Assembly (NCBI GenBank): GCA_013816585.1
Contig: JACDEE010000003.1
Location: 103,824 to 167,823, forward strand
Length of the DNA: 64,000 nucleotides
Direction of reading: 5' to 3'
Source: Sphingosinicella sp.
Lineage (GTDB): Bacteria; Pseudomonadota; Alphaproteobacteria; Sphingomonadales; Sphingomonadaceae
In this document: positions 19,189 to 28,277 of the stretch, one piece after another
Numbering within the stretch: the stretch's first letter is position 1
Layout: every line of letters begins with the position of its first letter
The notes under the pieces: model-generated
Databases searched by the model: none
Told to the model about the DNA's origin: nothing
What the model saw: the letters and a program-made list of their open reading frames with translations, nothing else
Program-made: the position numbers and the translations under genes

Positions 19189-20333
19189 GCGCCGATCAAC
19201 TCCCGCCCGATCAGCATTCGGCGGATCTCGTTGGTCCCCGCGCCGATATCCAGCAATTTAGCGTCGCGCATATAGCGTTCGACCGGCCAATCCTTGGTAT
19301 AGCCTGCACCGCCCAGAGCCTGGATCGCCTCAAGCGAAGTCTTCACCGCATTCTCGGAGGCAAGCAGGATCGCGCCTGCGGCATCGAACCGCGTCGTCTT
19401 TCCCGCATCGCAGGCCCTGGCCACCGCATAGACATAGGCGCGCGCCGAATTGAGCGCGACATACATGTCCGCGACCTTGGCCTGGATCAGCTGGAAGCTG
19501 CCAATCGCCTTTCCGAACTGCTTGCGCTCGCGCACGAAGGGAATGACCACGTCCAGGCAGGCCTGCATGATCCCGAGCTGGATCCCAGCAAGCACCGTCC
19601 GCTCATAATCGAGGCCGGACATCAGCACGCCGACGCCGCCATTTTCAGGGCCCATCACATTGGCCTCCGGAACTTCGCAATCATCGAACACCAATTCCGC
19701 CGTCGGGCTACCGCGCATTCCCATCTTGTCGATTTTCTGCCCGATCGAAAATCCAGCCATGTCCTTTTCGATGATGAAGGTGGTGATGCCTTTCGAACCC
19801 TCGCCCGTCTTGGCGTAGACGACCAGGGTGTCGGCGCAGGCAGCGTTGGTGATCCAGAATTTGGTGCCGTTCAGGACATAGCGGTCGCTTTTCTTTTCCG
19901 CTCGCATCTTCATGCCCACGACGTCCGATCCGGCGCCTGCTTCAGACATGGCGAGCGAACCAACATGCTCGCCCGAAATCAGCTTTGGCAGATATTTCGC
20001 TTTCTGTTCGGCATTCGCCCAGCGGCGGATCTGGTTGACGCATAAATTGGAATGCGCCCCATAACTGAGGCCGATCGAGGCCGAGGCGCGCGCTACTTCC
20101 TCCTGCGCCACGACATGTTCCAGATAGCCAAGGCCAAGGCCGCCATCCTCTTCGCCGACCGTAATTCCGTGAAGTCCGAGGGCGCCCATTTCGGGCCATA
20201 ATTCTACGGGAAACCAATCCTCCGCGTCGATCCGGGCGGCCAGCGGCGCAATCCGGTCAGAGGCGAAGCGGCGCGTAGTCTCGCGAATGGCGTCCGCCAT
20301 ATCGCCAAGGGCGAAATCGAGCCCGGAATCCAT
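19185..20333 (-). CDS. ivd: Isovaleryl-CoA dehydrogenase
   Basis: Predicted 382 residues, full-length acyl-CoA dehydrogenase. Seen: MSEAGAGSDVVGM and FWITNAACADTLVVYAKT (FAD and substrate region), GLDYERTVLAG, where the Glu is at the position of the isovaleryl-CoA dehydrogenase catalytic base, and QALGGAGYTKDWPVERYMRDAKLL near the C-terminus with GAGTNEIRR. ATG at 20333 has a strong AGGAGGGA site. As first gene of the operon it converts isovaleryl-CoA to 3-methylcrotonyl-CoA and passes electrons to ETF. Gene order and the base position support isovaleryl-CoA over other acyl-CoAs. Confidence 0.93.
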   Translation of the reverse strand: MDSGLDFALGDMADAIRETTRRFASDRIAPLAARIDAEDWFPVELWPEMGALGLHGITVGEEDGGLGLGYLEHVVAQEEVARASASIGLSYGAHSNLCVNQIRRWANAEQKAKYLPKLISGEHVGSLAMSEAGAGSDVVGMKMRAEKKSDRYVLNGTKFWITNAACADTLVVYAKTGEGSKGITTFIIEKDMAGFSIGQKIDKMGMRGSPTAELVFDDCEVPEANVMGPENGGVGVLMSGLDYERTVLAGIQLGIMQACLDVVIPFVRERKQFGKAIGSFQLIQAKVADMYVALNSARAYVYAVARACDAGKTTRFDAAGAILLASENAVKTSLEAIQALGGAGYTKDWPVERYMRDAKLLDIGAGTNEIRRMLIGRELIGA

Positions 20334-20403
20334 TGACGTCCCTCCTATCGATCGAGGCACTAGCAGAGCAGGAACGATTTGAACAAGGCGCGGCAGATGA
20401 CTA

Positions 20404-20416
20404 TGTGCAGTGCACA
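20404..20416. promoter_or_regulatory. Palindrome in the ivd/thiolase divergent promoter region
   Basis: TGTGCA-G-TGCACA is a perfect 13-base palindrome in the 143-base gap between the divergent ivd operon and the thiolase gene. It is well placed for one regulator to act on both directions. The regulator is not identifiable from the site. Confidence 0.35.
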
Positions 20417-20476
20417 ATATTCCATCGCTGCGGGTCTCCAAACTCCCGGAAGGCTCAAAATGTGCAAGGACCTTCG

Positions 20477-21667
20477 ATGAACAACGCCGATCCTATCGTC
20501 ATCCTTTCCTACGCCCGCACGCCGATGGGCAGCTTCCAGGGGGCTCTGTCGGGCGCAAGCGCGACCCAACTTGGCACCAGCGCCGTCGGCGCTGCGGTGG
20601 AACGGGCCGGTGTGGCTCCCGATGCGATCGAGAAAATATTCATGGGCTGCGTACTTCCGGCCGGCCTCGGCCAGGCGCCGGCGCGCCAAGCGGCGCTGGG
20701 CGCCGGACTTCCCAAATCGGTCGAAGCCACCACGGTCAACAAGGTATGCGGATCGGGCATGCAGGCCGCGATTTTCGCCCATGACATGCTCACGGCCGGA
20801 TCGGCCGACTTGATCGTTGCGGGCGGCATGGAATCGATGTCGAACTCCCCCTACCTCATGAAGAAGCATCGCGCCGGCGCTCGCATCGGCCATGACACGG
20901 CCTACGATCATATGATGCTCGACGGGCTGGAAGACGCCTATGAAGCGGGCCGGGCTATGGGCACTTTCGCCGAAGATGCCGCACGCGAATATCAATTCAC
21001 CCGTCAGGCCCAGGACGATTATGCGATCGAATCGCTCCGCCGCGCCACGGCGGCCATCGCCAGCGGCGCCTTTGAACGCGAGATCGCTCCGGTTACCGTC
21101 GCGACCCGCAAGGGCGAGGAACTGGTCAGCATCGACGAGCAGCCGGGCAAGTCCAACCCGGAAAAGATCCCGGGTCTGAAACCCGCCTTCGCCAAGGACG
21201 GTACGATCACCGCCGCTAACGCCTCATCCATCTCGGACGGCGCCGCTGCCCTGGTGCTGACACGGATGAGCATCGCAGACAAATTGGGCATCAAGCCGGT
21301 CGCCCGGATCGTCTCGCACGCGGCGCACGCGCAGGAACCGAACAAATTCACCAGCGCGCCCGTGCCGGCCGTCCAAAAGGCGCTGGAACGCGCAGGCTGG
21401 AATATCGGCGATGTCGACCTGTTCGAAGTGAACGAAGCCTTTGCCTGCGTGGCGATGATCGCGATGCGGGACCTCGGCATCTCCCATGAGAGCCTCAATG
21501 TTCATGGCGGCGCGACGGCTTTGGGCCATCCGATTGGAGCCAGCGGGGCGCGCTTGCTGGCGACTTTGCTCTCGGCGCTGGAAACCCACGGCCAGCGGCG
21601 AGGCCTAGCCACGCTCTGCATCGGCGGCGGCGAAGCCACCGCGATGGCGGTCGAGCTGCTCGATTGA
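20477..21667 (+). CDS. Acetyl-CoA C-acetyltransferase (thiolase II type)
   Basis: Predicted 396 residues. The active-site Cys is in NKVCGSGMQA (about residue 92), the His in NVHGGATALGHPIGASG, and the second Cys in LCIGGGEATA. Start chosen at 20477, with AAGGACC upstream, because the thiolase fold begins there (PIVILSYARTPMGSF). It diverges from the leucine operon. The lyase of that operon would release acetoacetate, so after activation an acetoacetyl-CoA thiolase would complete the pathway. Biosynthetic use (PHA precursor) is also possible. Confidence 0.93.
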   Translation: MNNADPIVILSYARTPMGSFQGALSGASATQLGTSAVGAAVERAGVAPDAIEKIFMGCVLPAGLGQAPARQAALGAGLPKSVEATTVNKVCGSGMQAAIFAHDMLTAGSADLIVAGGMESMSNSPYLMKKHRAGARIGHDTAYDHMMLDGLEDAYEAGRAMGTFAEDAAREYQFTRQAQDDYAIESLRRATAAIASGAFEREIAPVTVATRKGEELVSIDEQPGKSNPEKIPGLKPAFAKDGTITAANASSISDGAAALVLTRMSIADKLGIKPVARIVSHAAHAQEPNKFTSAPVPAVQKALERAGWNIGDVDLFEVNEAFACVAMIAMRDLGISHESLNVHGGATALGHPIGASGARLLATLLSALETHGQRRGLATLCIGGGEATAMAVELLD

Positions 21668-21700
21668 TCGTGTCGAGTTGCAGATCACCCGCCGGGAGCG

Positions 21701-22174
21701 TTAGAAGCTTTCACCTGAATCGGTACCCCAGAAATGGGCTTTCTGGATATAACCGCGTTTCCCCCGGACATCGAGCAGACACCAATCCCCCTTGCATTTG
21801 GTCAGCCGCCCAACCACTCCGGGCGCCGCACGATAGGCAATCCGCGAACCCGCATTGGGTTCCTCGTACATTGGTCGGGCTTCGCTTCCAGTGACCAGGG
21901 CAGTCCTGGCCTCACTCAAAAGATGAACCAGCATCCATCCGGTCGCGCCGTCCGGATCCTGAACGCGCCGCCAATTGGGGTAAACCTCGATCACTTTGAT
22001 CGGAAGGTCGGCGCGCCGGTAAAGCCAGGTGGCGGGATAATTCTTGCCTGGCCCCGTCCGCATCATCGCTTCGCCGGCGCTGATCGACGCCCAATAAGGG
22101 GTCTTGCGATCCTTTTGCGCACTGGCGGAGGCGGCCGTCAGGAGCATCATCGCTGCAAAAAACGGTCTCAACAT
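21701..22174 (-). CDS. Exported SH3-domain protein
   Basis: Predicted 157 residues. A signal peptide (LRPFFAAMMLLTAASASAQ) cleaves near residue 20. Two bacterial SH3-like repeats follow (about 28-85: ISAGEAMMRTGPGKNYP, NWRRVQDPDGATGWM; and about 95-150: GSRIAYRAAPGVVGRL, WCLLDVRGKRGYI). Such proteins are periplasmic and often bind peptidoglycan. The ATG at 22174 is chosen because the signal peptide begins there. A separate transcript or the end of a unit with the flavin oxidoreductase 158 bases upstream are both possible. Confidence 0.87.
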   Translation of the reverse strand: MLRPFFAAMMLLTAASASAQKDRKTPYWASISAGEAMMRTGPGKNYPATWLYRRADLPIKVIEVYPNWRRVQDPDGATGWMLVHLLSEARTALVTGSEARPMYEEPNAGSRIAYRAAPGVVGRLTKCKGDWCLLDVRGKRGYIQKAHFWGTDSGESF

Positions 22175-22332
22175 CTGGTCGCTAACTCCGGGCGGTCGCT
22201 TTTGCTCTAAGCGCCGATGCCCTGATCGTTCAACCGGCAAGTTTGCAGGCCCCTTGCTCGATCCCCAGCCGTCCGGAAGGCCTTGCCCGGCTTCACGGAG
22301 ATTGAGCAATTTCCGGCGTTTCATCGAACCGC

Positions 22333-23742
22333 TCAGTCGCCGGTCTGGAGCCGCTCCACCAGCTGCTTCACCGTCGGTACGAACCCGTTCGAATAGAATG
22401 GATCTTTCTTGAAGCGAAAGGCGGCGTGCCCGGCAAACATCAGATTGTCGTCGACCGGCCCGCCATGGGCGATGTCCTGAAGCGTCTTCTGGATGCAGAA
22501 GCTGCGTGGATCGGCAAGCCGGCCCGTTGAGTTCTTCTCATTGTCGGCCCAGGAAGAAAACGCGCATTGGGAAAGGCAGCCCATGCAATCGGATTGATCC
22601 TTGCGGATGACCATTTTCTCTTCGGGAGTGACGAATACCAGGGTCTCGTCGGGAGTCTTGAGCGCTTCGGTAAACCCTTGCGCATACCATTCGCGGGCAT
22701 GGAGCAAGTCGCCGCGCGTCACCCAGTAATTCTTCTTGCCGCCGACGCCCACATCAAGCTGAAAACTATGGTCGCCCAATTCCTCTTTGGTGAAGGCGAT
22801 CTGACGATGCGACCGGGCTTCCAGGCTGCGCAGGAACGGAGTCCGAACCGCGGACGAATAGAAACCGGTGGGCGAGAATTTGTGGAGGAGGACATCGCCT
22901 TCCTCCAAGGTCATCAGCCGCGCCTTCCATTCTTCGGGAATGGGGCTTTCCTGCGTGAGCAAGGGACGGGTACCGAACTGGAAGGCGATCTGGCCAAGCT
23001 CAGGATTATCGATCCAATGATCCCATTCCTTCAAATTCCAGACACCGCCGGCCATGACGATGGGGACATCGTCCGAAATACCGCCTTCGCGCATCGTATC
23101 GCGCAGCGCCTTGACGCGGGGGTAGGGATCCTGGGGGATCAGCGGATCTTCGGCGTTAGAGAGGCCGTTATGCCCGCCCGCAAGCCAGGGATCTTCATAG
23201 ACAACGGCCGACAATTGATCGGCAAATTTGGAATAAGCGCGCTTCCACAATGCGCTGAACGCGCGCGCCGAGCTGATAATCGGAAGATAGGATACGCCAT
23301 AGGAAGCAGCGATCTCGGACAATTTGTAGGGCATTCCCGCGCCGCAAGTGACTCCGGCGACCATGCCTCTGGTCCGGTCCAGCACGCCGTGAAGGATGCG
23401 CTGTGCGCCGCCCATTTCCCAAAGCACGTTGATGTTGATGGCGCCCCGGCCCTCGGCCATCTCATAGGCCCGGCGTACCTGCTCGGTGGCGCCGGCGATC
23501 GCATATTCGATCAGCTCCTCATGACGTTCCCGGCGAGTGAGTGCGCGATAGACTTGCGGAATGATCCGGCCTTCAGGGTCGTAACTGTCGGCATTCACGG
23601 CTGAAACGGTGCCAATTCCGCCGGCCGCCGCCCAGGCGCCCGAACTCATATGGTTGGTCGCTGAAACGCCTTTGCCGCCCTCGACCAGCGGCAATACCTC
23701 GCGGCCGGCATAGCGGATCGGCCGAACACCCTTGAACATCAT
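22333..23742 (-). CDS. Nitronate monooxygenase-like flavin oxidoreductase with C-terminal Cys cluster
   Basis: Predicted 469 residues. The N-terminal 350 residues look like the 2-nitropropane dioxygenase/enoyl-reductase-like TIM barrel that binds FMN (SATNHMSSGAWAAAGGIGTVSAVN, GVTCGAGMPYKL, PIVMAGGVWN, QFGTRPLLTQES). The usual family length is 320-370. A C-terminal extension of about 100 residues carries Cys386, Cys389, Cys393 and Cys416 (CX2CX3CX22C), a pattern able to hold an iron-sulfur cluster. Start ATG at 23742; an ATG directly after it is equally possible. Probable role: flavin-dependent oxidation or reduction of an unknown substrate; nitronate activity is only a family guess. Confidence 0.85.
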   Translation of the reverse strand: MMFKGVRPIRYAGREVLPLVEGGKGVSATNHMSSGAWAAAGGIGTVSAVNADSYDPEGRIIPQVYRALTRRERHEELIEYAIAGATEQVRRAYEMAEGRGAININVLWEMGGAQRILHGVLDRTRGMVAGVTCGAGMPYKLSEIAASYGVSYLPIISSARAFSALWKRAYSKFADQLSAVVYEDPWLAGGHNGLSNAEDPLIPQDPYPRVKALRDTMREGGISDDVPIVMAGGVWNLKEWDHWIDNPELGQIAFQFGTRPLLTQESPIPEEWKARLMTLEEGDVLLHKFSPTGFYSSAVRTPFLRSLEARSHRQIAFTKEELGDHSFQLDVGVGGKKNYWVTRGDLLHAREWYAQGFTEALKTPDETLVFVTPEEKMVIRKDQSDCMGCLSQCAFSSWADNEKNSTGRLADPRSFCIQKTLQDIAHGGPVDDNLMFAGHAAFRFKKDPFYSNGFVPTVKQLVERLQTGD

Positions 23743-23856
23743 TCCTCCAACCTGGGTTATGGATCGGTCCTATAGGCGAATTCCCGCCCCTGCACGAAAA
23801 AATCATGCGAGCCGGGGAGTAACGCCTCAGTTTCGCTTTTGTGGCGCCTGGAATCC

Positions 23857-23885
23857 CTGTCAGCCATTGCAGCGCTACCTATAAT
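23857..23885 (+). promoter_or_regulatory. Sigma-70-type promoter for the HdeD-like gene
   Basis: CTGTCA (23857-23862), a 17-base spacer, then a perfect TATAAT (23880-23885). Transcription would start near 23892, giving a leader of about 20 bases that includes the GGAAGGAGG ribosome site before the ATG at 23913. Confidence 0.65.
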
Positions 23886-23912
23886 GGTCCTATCTTCGGG
23901 AAGGAGGACGAT

Positions 23913-24503
23913 ATGACCGACACTCTTCCCGATCCGGAAAGTCAGGCCATCGCGCCGACAATCCAGGGCAAATGGGTTTTGATCGGCCTCGGCGTCGCGA
24001 CGCTCCTGCTCGGTATCGGCGCAGCCTTGTTGCCCCTTACCCAGCCGTTAGGCAGCGGATCGGTTGTGGGCTGGTTATTACTGCTTGCGGGCACGTTCGA
24101 AATCACGGCCGGCGCTGTGCGCGGCTTCCAGGAGGTCAGGAAAGGCCGGATCGCGGCAGGCTGCGTGACGGCGGTTGCCGGATTGCTGTTCATCCTGAAC
24201 CCTCTGCTGGGATTGTTCCCGACGCTCTACCTGGTGATCGCCTGGCTGTTGATCCGGGGCGCGATCCTCCTTTCTGTTGCCTACCACTCGAGCCGGATGT
24301 TCACCATGTCGGTGGCGATCAGCGGCCTTTGCGATATGTTGCTCGCGATGGTTCTGATCGTCGGCCTGCCGCTTGCCGTATTGGTCGTGAATCTGTTCGG
24401 CCCGACCCCAGAGCTCGTGGCCCATTTCGCCTGGATTTTCGCCGCGAGCTTTCTCGTCACCGGCGTCTCGCTTATCTCCGAGCCCGGCTTCAGCTCGTCC
24501 TGA
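23913..24503 (+). CDS. HdeD-family (DUF308) membrane protein
   Basis: Predicted 196 residues with about six closely spaced membrane segments after a 20-residue polar N-terminus. Family-like stretches are WLLLLAGTFEITAGAVRGF, LLFILNPLLGL and AWLLIRGAILL. ATG at 23913 is set by the strong ribosome site (GGAAGGAGG, 23899-23907); the same frame extends further up but without a site. HdeD proteins are linked to acid resistance in enteric bacteria; in this organism the role is unknown. Confidence 0.87.
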   Translation: MTDTLPDPESQAIAPTIQGKWVLIGLGVATLLLGIGAALLPLTQPLGSGSVVGWLLLLAGTFEITAGAVRGFQEVRKGRIAAGCVTAVAGLLFILNPLLGLFPTLYLVIAWLLIRGAILLSVAYHSSRMFTMSVAISGLCDMLLAMVLIVGLPLAVLVVNLFGPTPELVAHFAWIFAASFLVTGVSLISEPGFSSS

Positions 24504-24522
24504 AGCGAGCTCGGCCGGAAAT

Positions 24523-25383
24523 TCAGGGGGCGACGCGTTTCAGAAATATTTCGATCGCTTCGACTGCTTCCGGTTCGTCGAGCGTCGGCGCGTGCCCGAC
24601 ATCTGGAATTACGACATTTTGCATCAGCGGCATTTCGGTTTGCATCTTGGCGAGCGTCTCCGCCGTCAGCAGATCCGAAAACGCACCCCGAACGACCAGC
24701 AATGGAATGTCGGCCAAACCGCGAAAGGCGATCCAGGGGTCGAAATCGGTTTCCCCGCCCGGAGCTTTGAACGGTTCGGCGATACGCATGTCATAATCGA
24801 ATATGATGCGCCCGTTGGGGTTCAGCTTGCACACCCTTTTGGCGTAAATAAGCCACCGGTCGAGGCCCCATCCCGGGAATACCTCGCCATGCGTTTCGCG
24901 GAAGAAACGCGCGGCGTGCATCCAGGTCGGCCAGCTTTGGGATCGCCCGACATAGGTCTTGATGCGTTCGATACCCTTCATGTCGAGGACGGGGCCGATA
25001 TCGTTGATCAGGGCGCCGGCTATTCGGCTCTTGTGCTTCAGCGACAGCAGCATGGTCATCAGCCCGCCCAGCGAGGTACCGAACAGGATGAAGCGATCCA
25101 GCTTCAATTCGCGCAACAAGGCTTCCATATCCTGCAGATAGGTGAGTGGAACATAGCTCATCGGATCCTTGGCATAAGCGCTCTCGCCCCGCCCGCGGAG
25201 CTCGACGCAGATCACGCGCCGGCCTGGCGACAACCGCTCGGCAACGCCTTCAAAGTCGCGCGCGTTACGCGTAAGCCCGGGAATGCAAATGACGGGGACA
25301 TGATCGCCGGACCCGGGATAATCGCGATAATGAAGCCTCAGGCCCTCATTTGACTCCCAATAGCCATCGGACCACGCCGCCAT
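24523..25383 (-). CDS. Alpha/beta-fold hydrolase
   Basis: Predicted 286 residues. Nucleophile elbow GTSLGG with Ser at about 104, oxyanion region IPGLTRNARDFE, acid Asp at about 237 (RGAFSDLL), and catalytic His at about 264 in GHAPTLDEPEA. The triad is complete and the order is canonical. No signal peptide, so probably cytoplasmic. Closest in style to general carboxylesterase/lactonase-like hydrolases; the substrate is not predictable. It converges with the HdeD-like gene (19-base gap) and diverges from selO. Confidence 0.9.
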   Translation of the reverse strand: MAAWSDGYWESNEGLRLHYRDYPGSGDHVPVICIPGLTRNARDFEGVAERLSPGRRVICVELRGRGESAYAKDPMSYVPLTYLQDMEALLRELKLDRFILFGTSLGGLMTMLLSLKHKSRIAGALINDIGPVLDMKGIERIKTYVGRSQSWPTWMHAARFFRETHGEVFPGWGLDRWLIYAKRVCKLNPNGRIIFDYDMRIAEPFKAPGGETDFDPWIAFRGLADIPLLVVRGAFSDLLTAETLAKMQTEMPLMQNVVIPDVGHAPTLDEPEAVEAIEIFLKRVAP

Positions 25384-25420
25384 TTGTCGCCCCTCGAAAA
25401 GTTGAACCCCATATCACCTT

Positions 25421-26815
25421 ATGACGCACCACCCGCAACCCGCTCCTTTTCGTCCGGAAACCGCAATTCTTACCCTGGGGGAGGCATTCTATGACCCGGT
25501 CCGCCCGGCCAATTTCCCGCAGACCATCCTGCGGTTTCGAAATGATCGATGGGCAGAGGCCGTAGGCCTCGGCTCGCTTGGCGATGATGACTGGCTTCGG
25601 TATTTCGGCCGCTTCGAGCCGCTGGAGGGAAGCCTCGGCGAGCCCCTTGCGCTCCGGTATCACGGCCATCAGTTCCGCGTGTACAATCCCGATATCGGCG
25701 ACGGGCGCGGCTTTCTGTTCGCGCAAGTACGGGACAATGCGGACCGCCTGCTCGACTTCGGCACCAAGGGATCCGGCCAGACGCCCTATAGCCGTTTCGG
25801 CGACGGTCGGCTGACGCTGAAAGGCGGAATGCGCGAGATATTGGCTACCGAGATGCTGGAAGCTTTGGGAGTCGAAACCAGCAAGACGTTTTCACTGGTG
25901 GAGACTGGCGAGGCTCTGGAACGGGGTGACGAGCCCTCCCCTACCCGGTCAGCCGTGCTCGTCAGGCTTCAGCATAGCCACATCCGGATCGGTACCTTCC
26001 AGCGCTTGGCTTATCTGGGGGAGGCTGAAAATATGCGGCGCCTCACCGAATATTGCCTGGTTCACTATTTCGGCGGCTCGGCCGGTGAAGACGGGCCAGC
26101 GCTCCTGTTGGCTCGAGTTGCCGAGCGGGCCGCCGACCTCGCCGCCTCCTACATTGCGGCGGGCTTCGTCCACGGTGTTCTGAACAGCGATAATATCGCC
26201 ATCACCTGCGAAAGTTTCGATTATGGTCCCTGGCGCTGGACACCTTATTGGGACGGGGGGTTCACCGCCGCTTATTTCGATCATGCGGGACTCTACGCCT
26301 TTGGACGCCAGCCCGAGGCGATTCACTGGGATGTGGTGCAGCTCGCGGCTTCGCTTCGCACGATCACAGAGGCGGAGGTGCTGACGCCGGTCCTAGAAGC
26401 CTTTCCAGCGCTCTTTCAGGAAAGGTTGAGGGCGGCAATCTGCGCCCGCCTGGGTGTCCACCCACGTTCCGATGCAGACGACGCGGCGCTCGTGGCGGCG
26501 CTCGAAATGGGGCTCGGGGTCCATCAGGTCACCTTAGACCGCTTCTTCTTCGATTGGCGCGGCGGCGCATTGCGGCGGCCGACCGAAATCTATGACGGGG
26601 ACGGCTTCGCCGATTTCCTTGCTGTCGTTTCTGCATACGAGCCCGCGGCATCCCTTGATCATCCCTATTGGTCGGACGAACAGCCCTGCTCGATGCATAT
26701 CGAGGAAGTGGAGGCGATCTGGTCGAAGATTGACCAAGGCGACGATTGGAGCGCGCTGGAGGCCAAGGTCGCCGACGTCCGGCGGATGGGCGAAGCCATG
26801 CGGGGAGCCGCTTGA
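25421..26815 (+). CDS. selO: SelO/YdiU protein adenylyltransferase
   Basis: Predicted 464 residues, close to E. coli YdiU. Seen: RYHGHQFRVYNPDIGDGRG near 79-97, LDFGTKGSGQTPYSRFGDGR near 111-130 with the nucleotide-binding Lys at about 116, GMREILATEMLEALG, and the catalytic loop HGVLNSDNIAI near 251-261 followed by DYGPW. SelO is a pseudokinase that transfers AMP to Ser, Thr or Tyr of target proteins and is tied to redox stress. The protein ends without the C-terminal CxxC/CxxU tail known from some homologues. It is followed 31 bases later by astD. Confidence 0.95.
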   Translation: MTHHPQPAPFRPETAILTLGEAFYDPVRPANFPQTILRFRNDRWAEAVGLGSLGDDDWLRYFGRFEPLEGSLGEPLALRYHGHQFRVYNPDIGDGRGFLFAQVRDNADRLLDFGTKGSGQTPYSRFGDGRLTLKGGMREILATEMLEALGVETSKTFSLVETGEALERGDEPSPTRSAVLVRLQHSHIRIGTFQRLAYLGEAENMRRLTEYCLVHYFGGSAGEDGPALLLARVAERAADLAASYIAAGFVHGVLNSDNIAITCESFDYGPWRWTPYWDGGFTAAYFDHAGLYAFGRQPEAIHWDVVQLAASLRTITEAEVLTPVLEAFPALFQERLRAAICARLGVHPRSDADDAALVAALEMGLGVHQVTLDRFFFDWRGGALRRPTEIYDGDGFADFLAVVSAYEPAASLDHPYWSDEQPCSMHIEEVEAIWSKIDQGDDWSALEAKVADVRRMGEAMRGAA

Positions 26816-26846
26816 CCGTCGCAAATGGAAACCCAATAGGAAGCCC

Positions 26847-28277
26847 ATGACAGAAATTGCTTCCTACGAACCTTCCACTGGAGAATTGATCTGGAGCGGG
26901 GTTGTCGGCGATGCCGATGCCGAGGTGGAAGCGGCAGGTTCCGCATGGGCAGATTGGGCGTCGAAATCGATTGCGTTCCGCGCCGAAACCATGCGCCGCT
27001 TTGCCAACGAGGCACGCGCGCACAAGGCCAAGTTCGCCGACCTGATCGCGCGCGAGACTGGAAAGCCCCTTTGGGAAGCCGAGACCGAAGTCGATGCGGT
27101 GGTCAATAAGGTCGAAATTTCGATCGCGGCCTATAACGACCGCACACCCAGGCTGCTGCTTGAGGGGGCGCTAGGCGCGAAGGTTTCGGTTCGGCACAAG
27201 CCGCACGGTGTCTTAGCCGTGCTCGGCCCCTATAATTTCCCGGCGCACTTGCCCAATGGTCATATCGTCCCCGCCTTGCTGGCGGGAAATGCGGTGGTCT
27301 TCAAACCTTCGGAAAAGACCCCGGCGACGGGTGAATATCTGGTAAGCCTCTATCGCAAGGCCGGAGTTCCCGAGGGAGTGATCCGGTGCCTGATGGGCGG
27401 GCCGGAGCAGGGCAAGACGCTGGCCGTCCATCCCAATATCGACGGGCTCCTCTTCACTGGTTCGGCGCGGGCCGGCAGCGCGCTCCACCGTCAATTTTCC
27501 GAAACCCCGCACAAGATCTTGGCGCTCGAGCTGGGCGGCAACAATCCGCTCGTGATCTGGGACAATGCCGACGTGGAAGCCGCGGCCGTAATCGCCATCC
27601 AATCGGCCTATCTCAGCGCCGGCCAGCGCTGCACGGCGGCGCGCCGCCTGATCGTCCATGAAGGCCGCCACGGAAAATTGATCGCGACGATCGCCAAACT
27701 AGCGGCACGTCTGATCGTCGACCATCCGCATGCCAAGCCCGCCCCTTTCATGGGCCCGGTCATCGACAATCAGGCGGCGGATCACCTGCAACAGGCAGTG
27801 GCAGGGATGGAGCGCAGCGGAGGTCGGATCCTCAAGCCGCTCGAACGTCCCTCGCAAGACCTGCCTTTCCTGACGCCCGCAATTATCGATGTGACCGAAA
27901 TCGCCGAGCGACCCGACGAAGAGCTGTTCGGCCCCGTCCTGCAAATCATTCGGGTCAAGGATTTCGAAGCCGCGATCGTGGAAGCCAACGCCACCCGATA
28001 CGGTCTTGCCGCCTCGCTGGTGGGTGGGAGTCCCAAGCAATATGAACAGTTCTGGACCTGCGTCCACGCCGGCGTGGTCAATTGGAACAAGCCTACCAAT
28101 GGCGCTCCCTCCAACGCGCCTTTTGGCGGGGTAGGGCTAAGCGGTAATCATCGACCGAGCGCTTATTATGCCGCCGATTACTGCGCGTGGCCGGTTACTT
28201 CGGTGACTGCCGAACTGGTCCGTGGCTCGATCGCGACAGGCCTTCGACGCTATGACCCCGACATGATCGAAAATTAA
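26847..28277 (+). CDS. astD: N-succinylglutamate 5-semialdehyde dehydrogenase-like enzyme
   Basis: Predicted 476 residues. Aldehyde dehydrogenase fold with GVLAVLGPYNFPAHLPNGHIVPALLAGNAVVFKPSE (core GPYNFPAHLPNGHI is AstD-like), ALELGGNNPLVIW with the catalytic Glu, and SAGQRCTAARRL with the catalytic Cys. The C-terminal stretch NKPTNGAPSNAPFGGVGLSGNHRPSAYYAADYCAWPV (core GLSGNHRPSAYYAADYC) is also characteristic of AstD. AstD oxidises succinylglutamate semialdehyde in the arginine succinyltransferase pathway. The other ast genes are not in the window. ATG at 26847 with an AGGAAG site; a longer upstream frame lies inside selO. Confidence 0.88.
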   Translation: MTEIASYEPSTGELIWSGVVGDADAEVEAAGSAWADWASKSIAFRAETMRRFANEARAHKAKFADLIARETGKPLWEAETEVDAVVNKVEISIAAYNDRTPRLLLEGALGAKVSVRHKPHGVLAVLGPYNFPAHLPNGHIVPALLAGNAVVFKPSEKTPATGEYLVSLYRKAGVPEGVIRCLMGGPEQGKTLAVHPNIDGLLFTGSARAGSALHRQFSETPHKILALELGGNNPLVIWDNADVEAAAVIAIQSAYLSAGQRCTAARRLIVHEGRHGKLIATIAKLAARLIVDHPHAKPAPFMGPVIDNQAADHLQQAVAGMERSGGRILKPLERPSQDLPFLTPAIIDVTEIAERPDEELFGPVLQIIRVKDFEAAIVEANATRYGLAASLVGGSPKQYEQFWTCVHAGVVNWNKPTNGAPSNAPFGGVGLSGNHRPSAYYAADYCAWPVTSVTAELVRGSIATGLRRYDPDMIEN

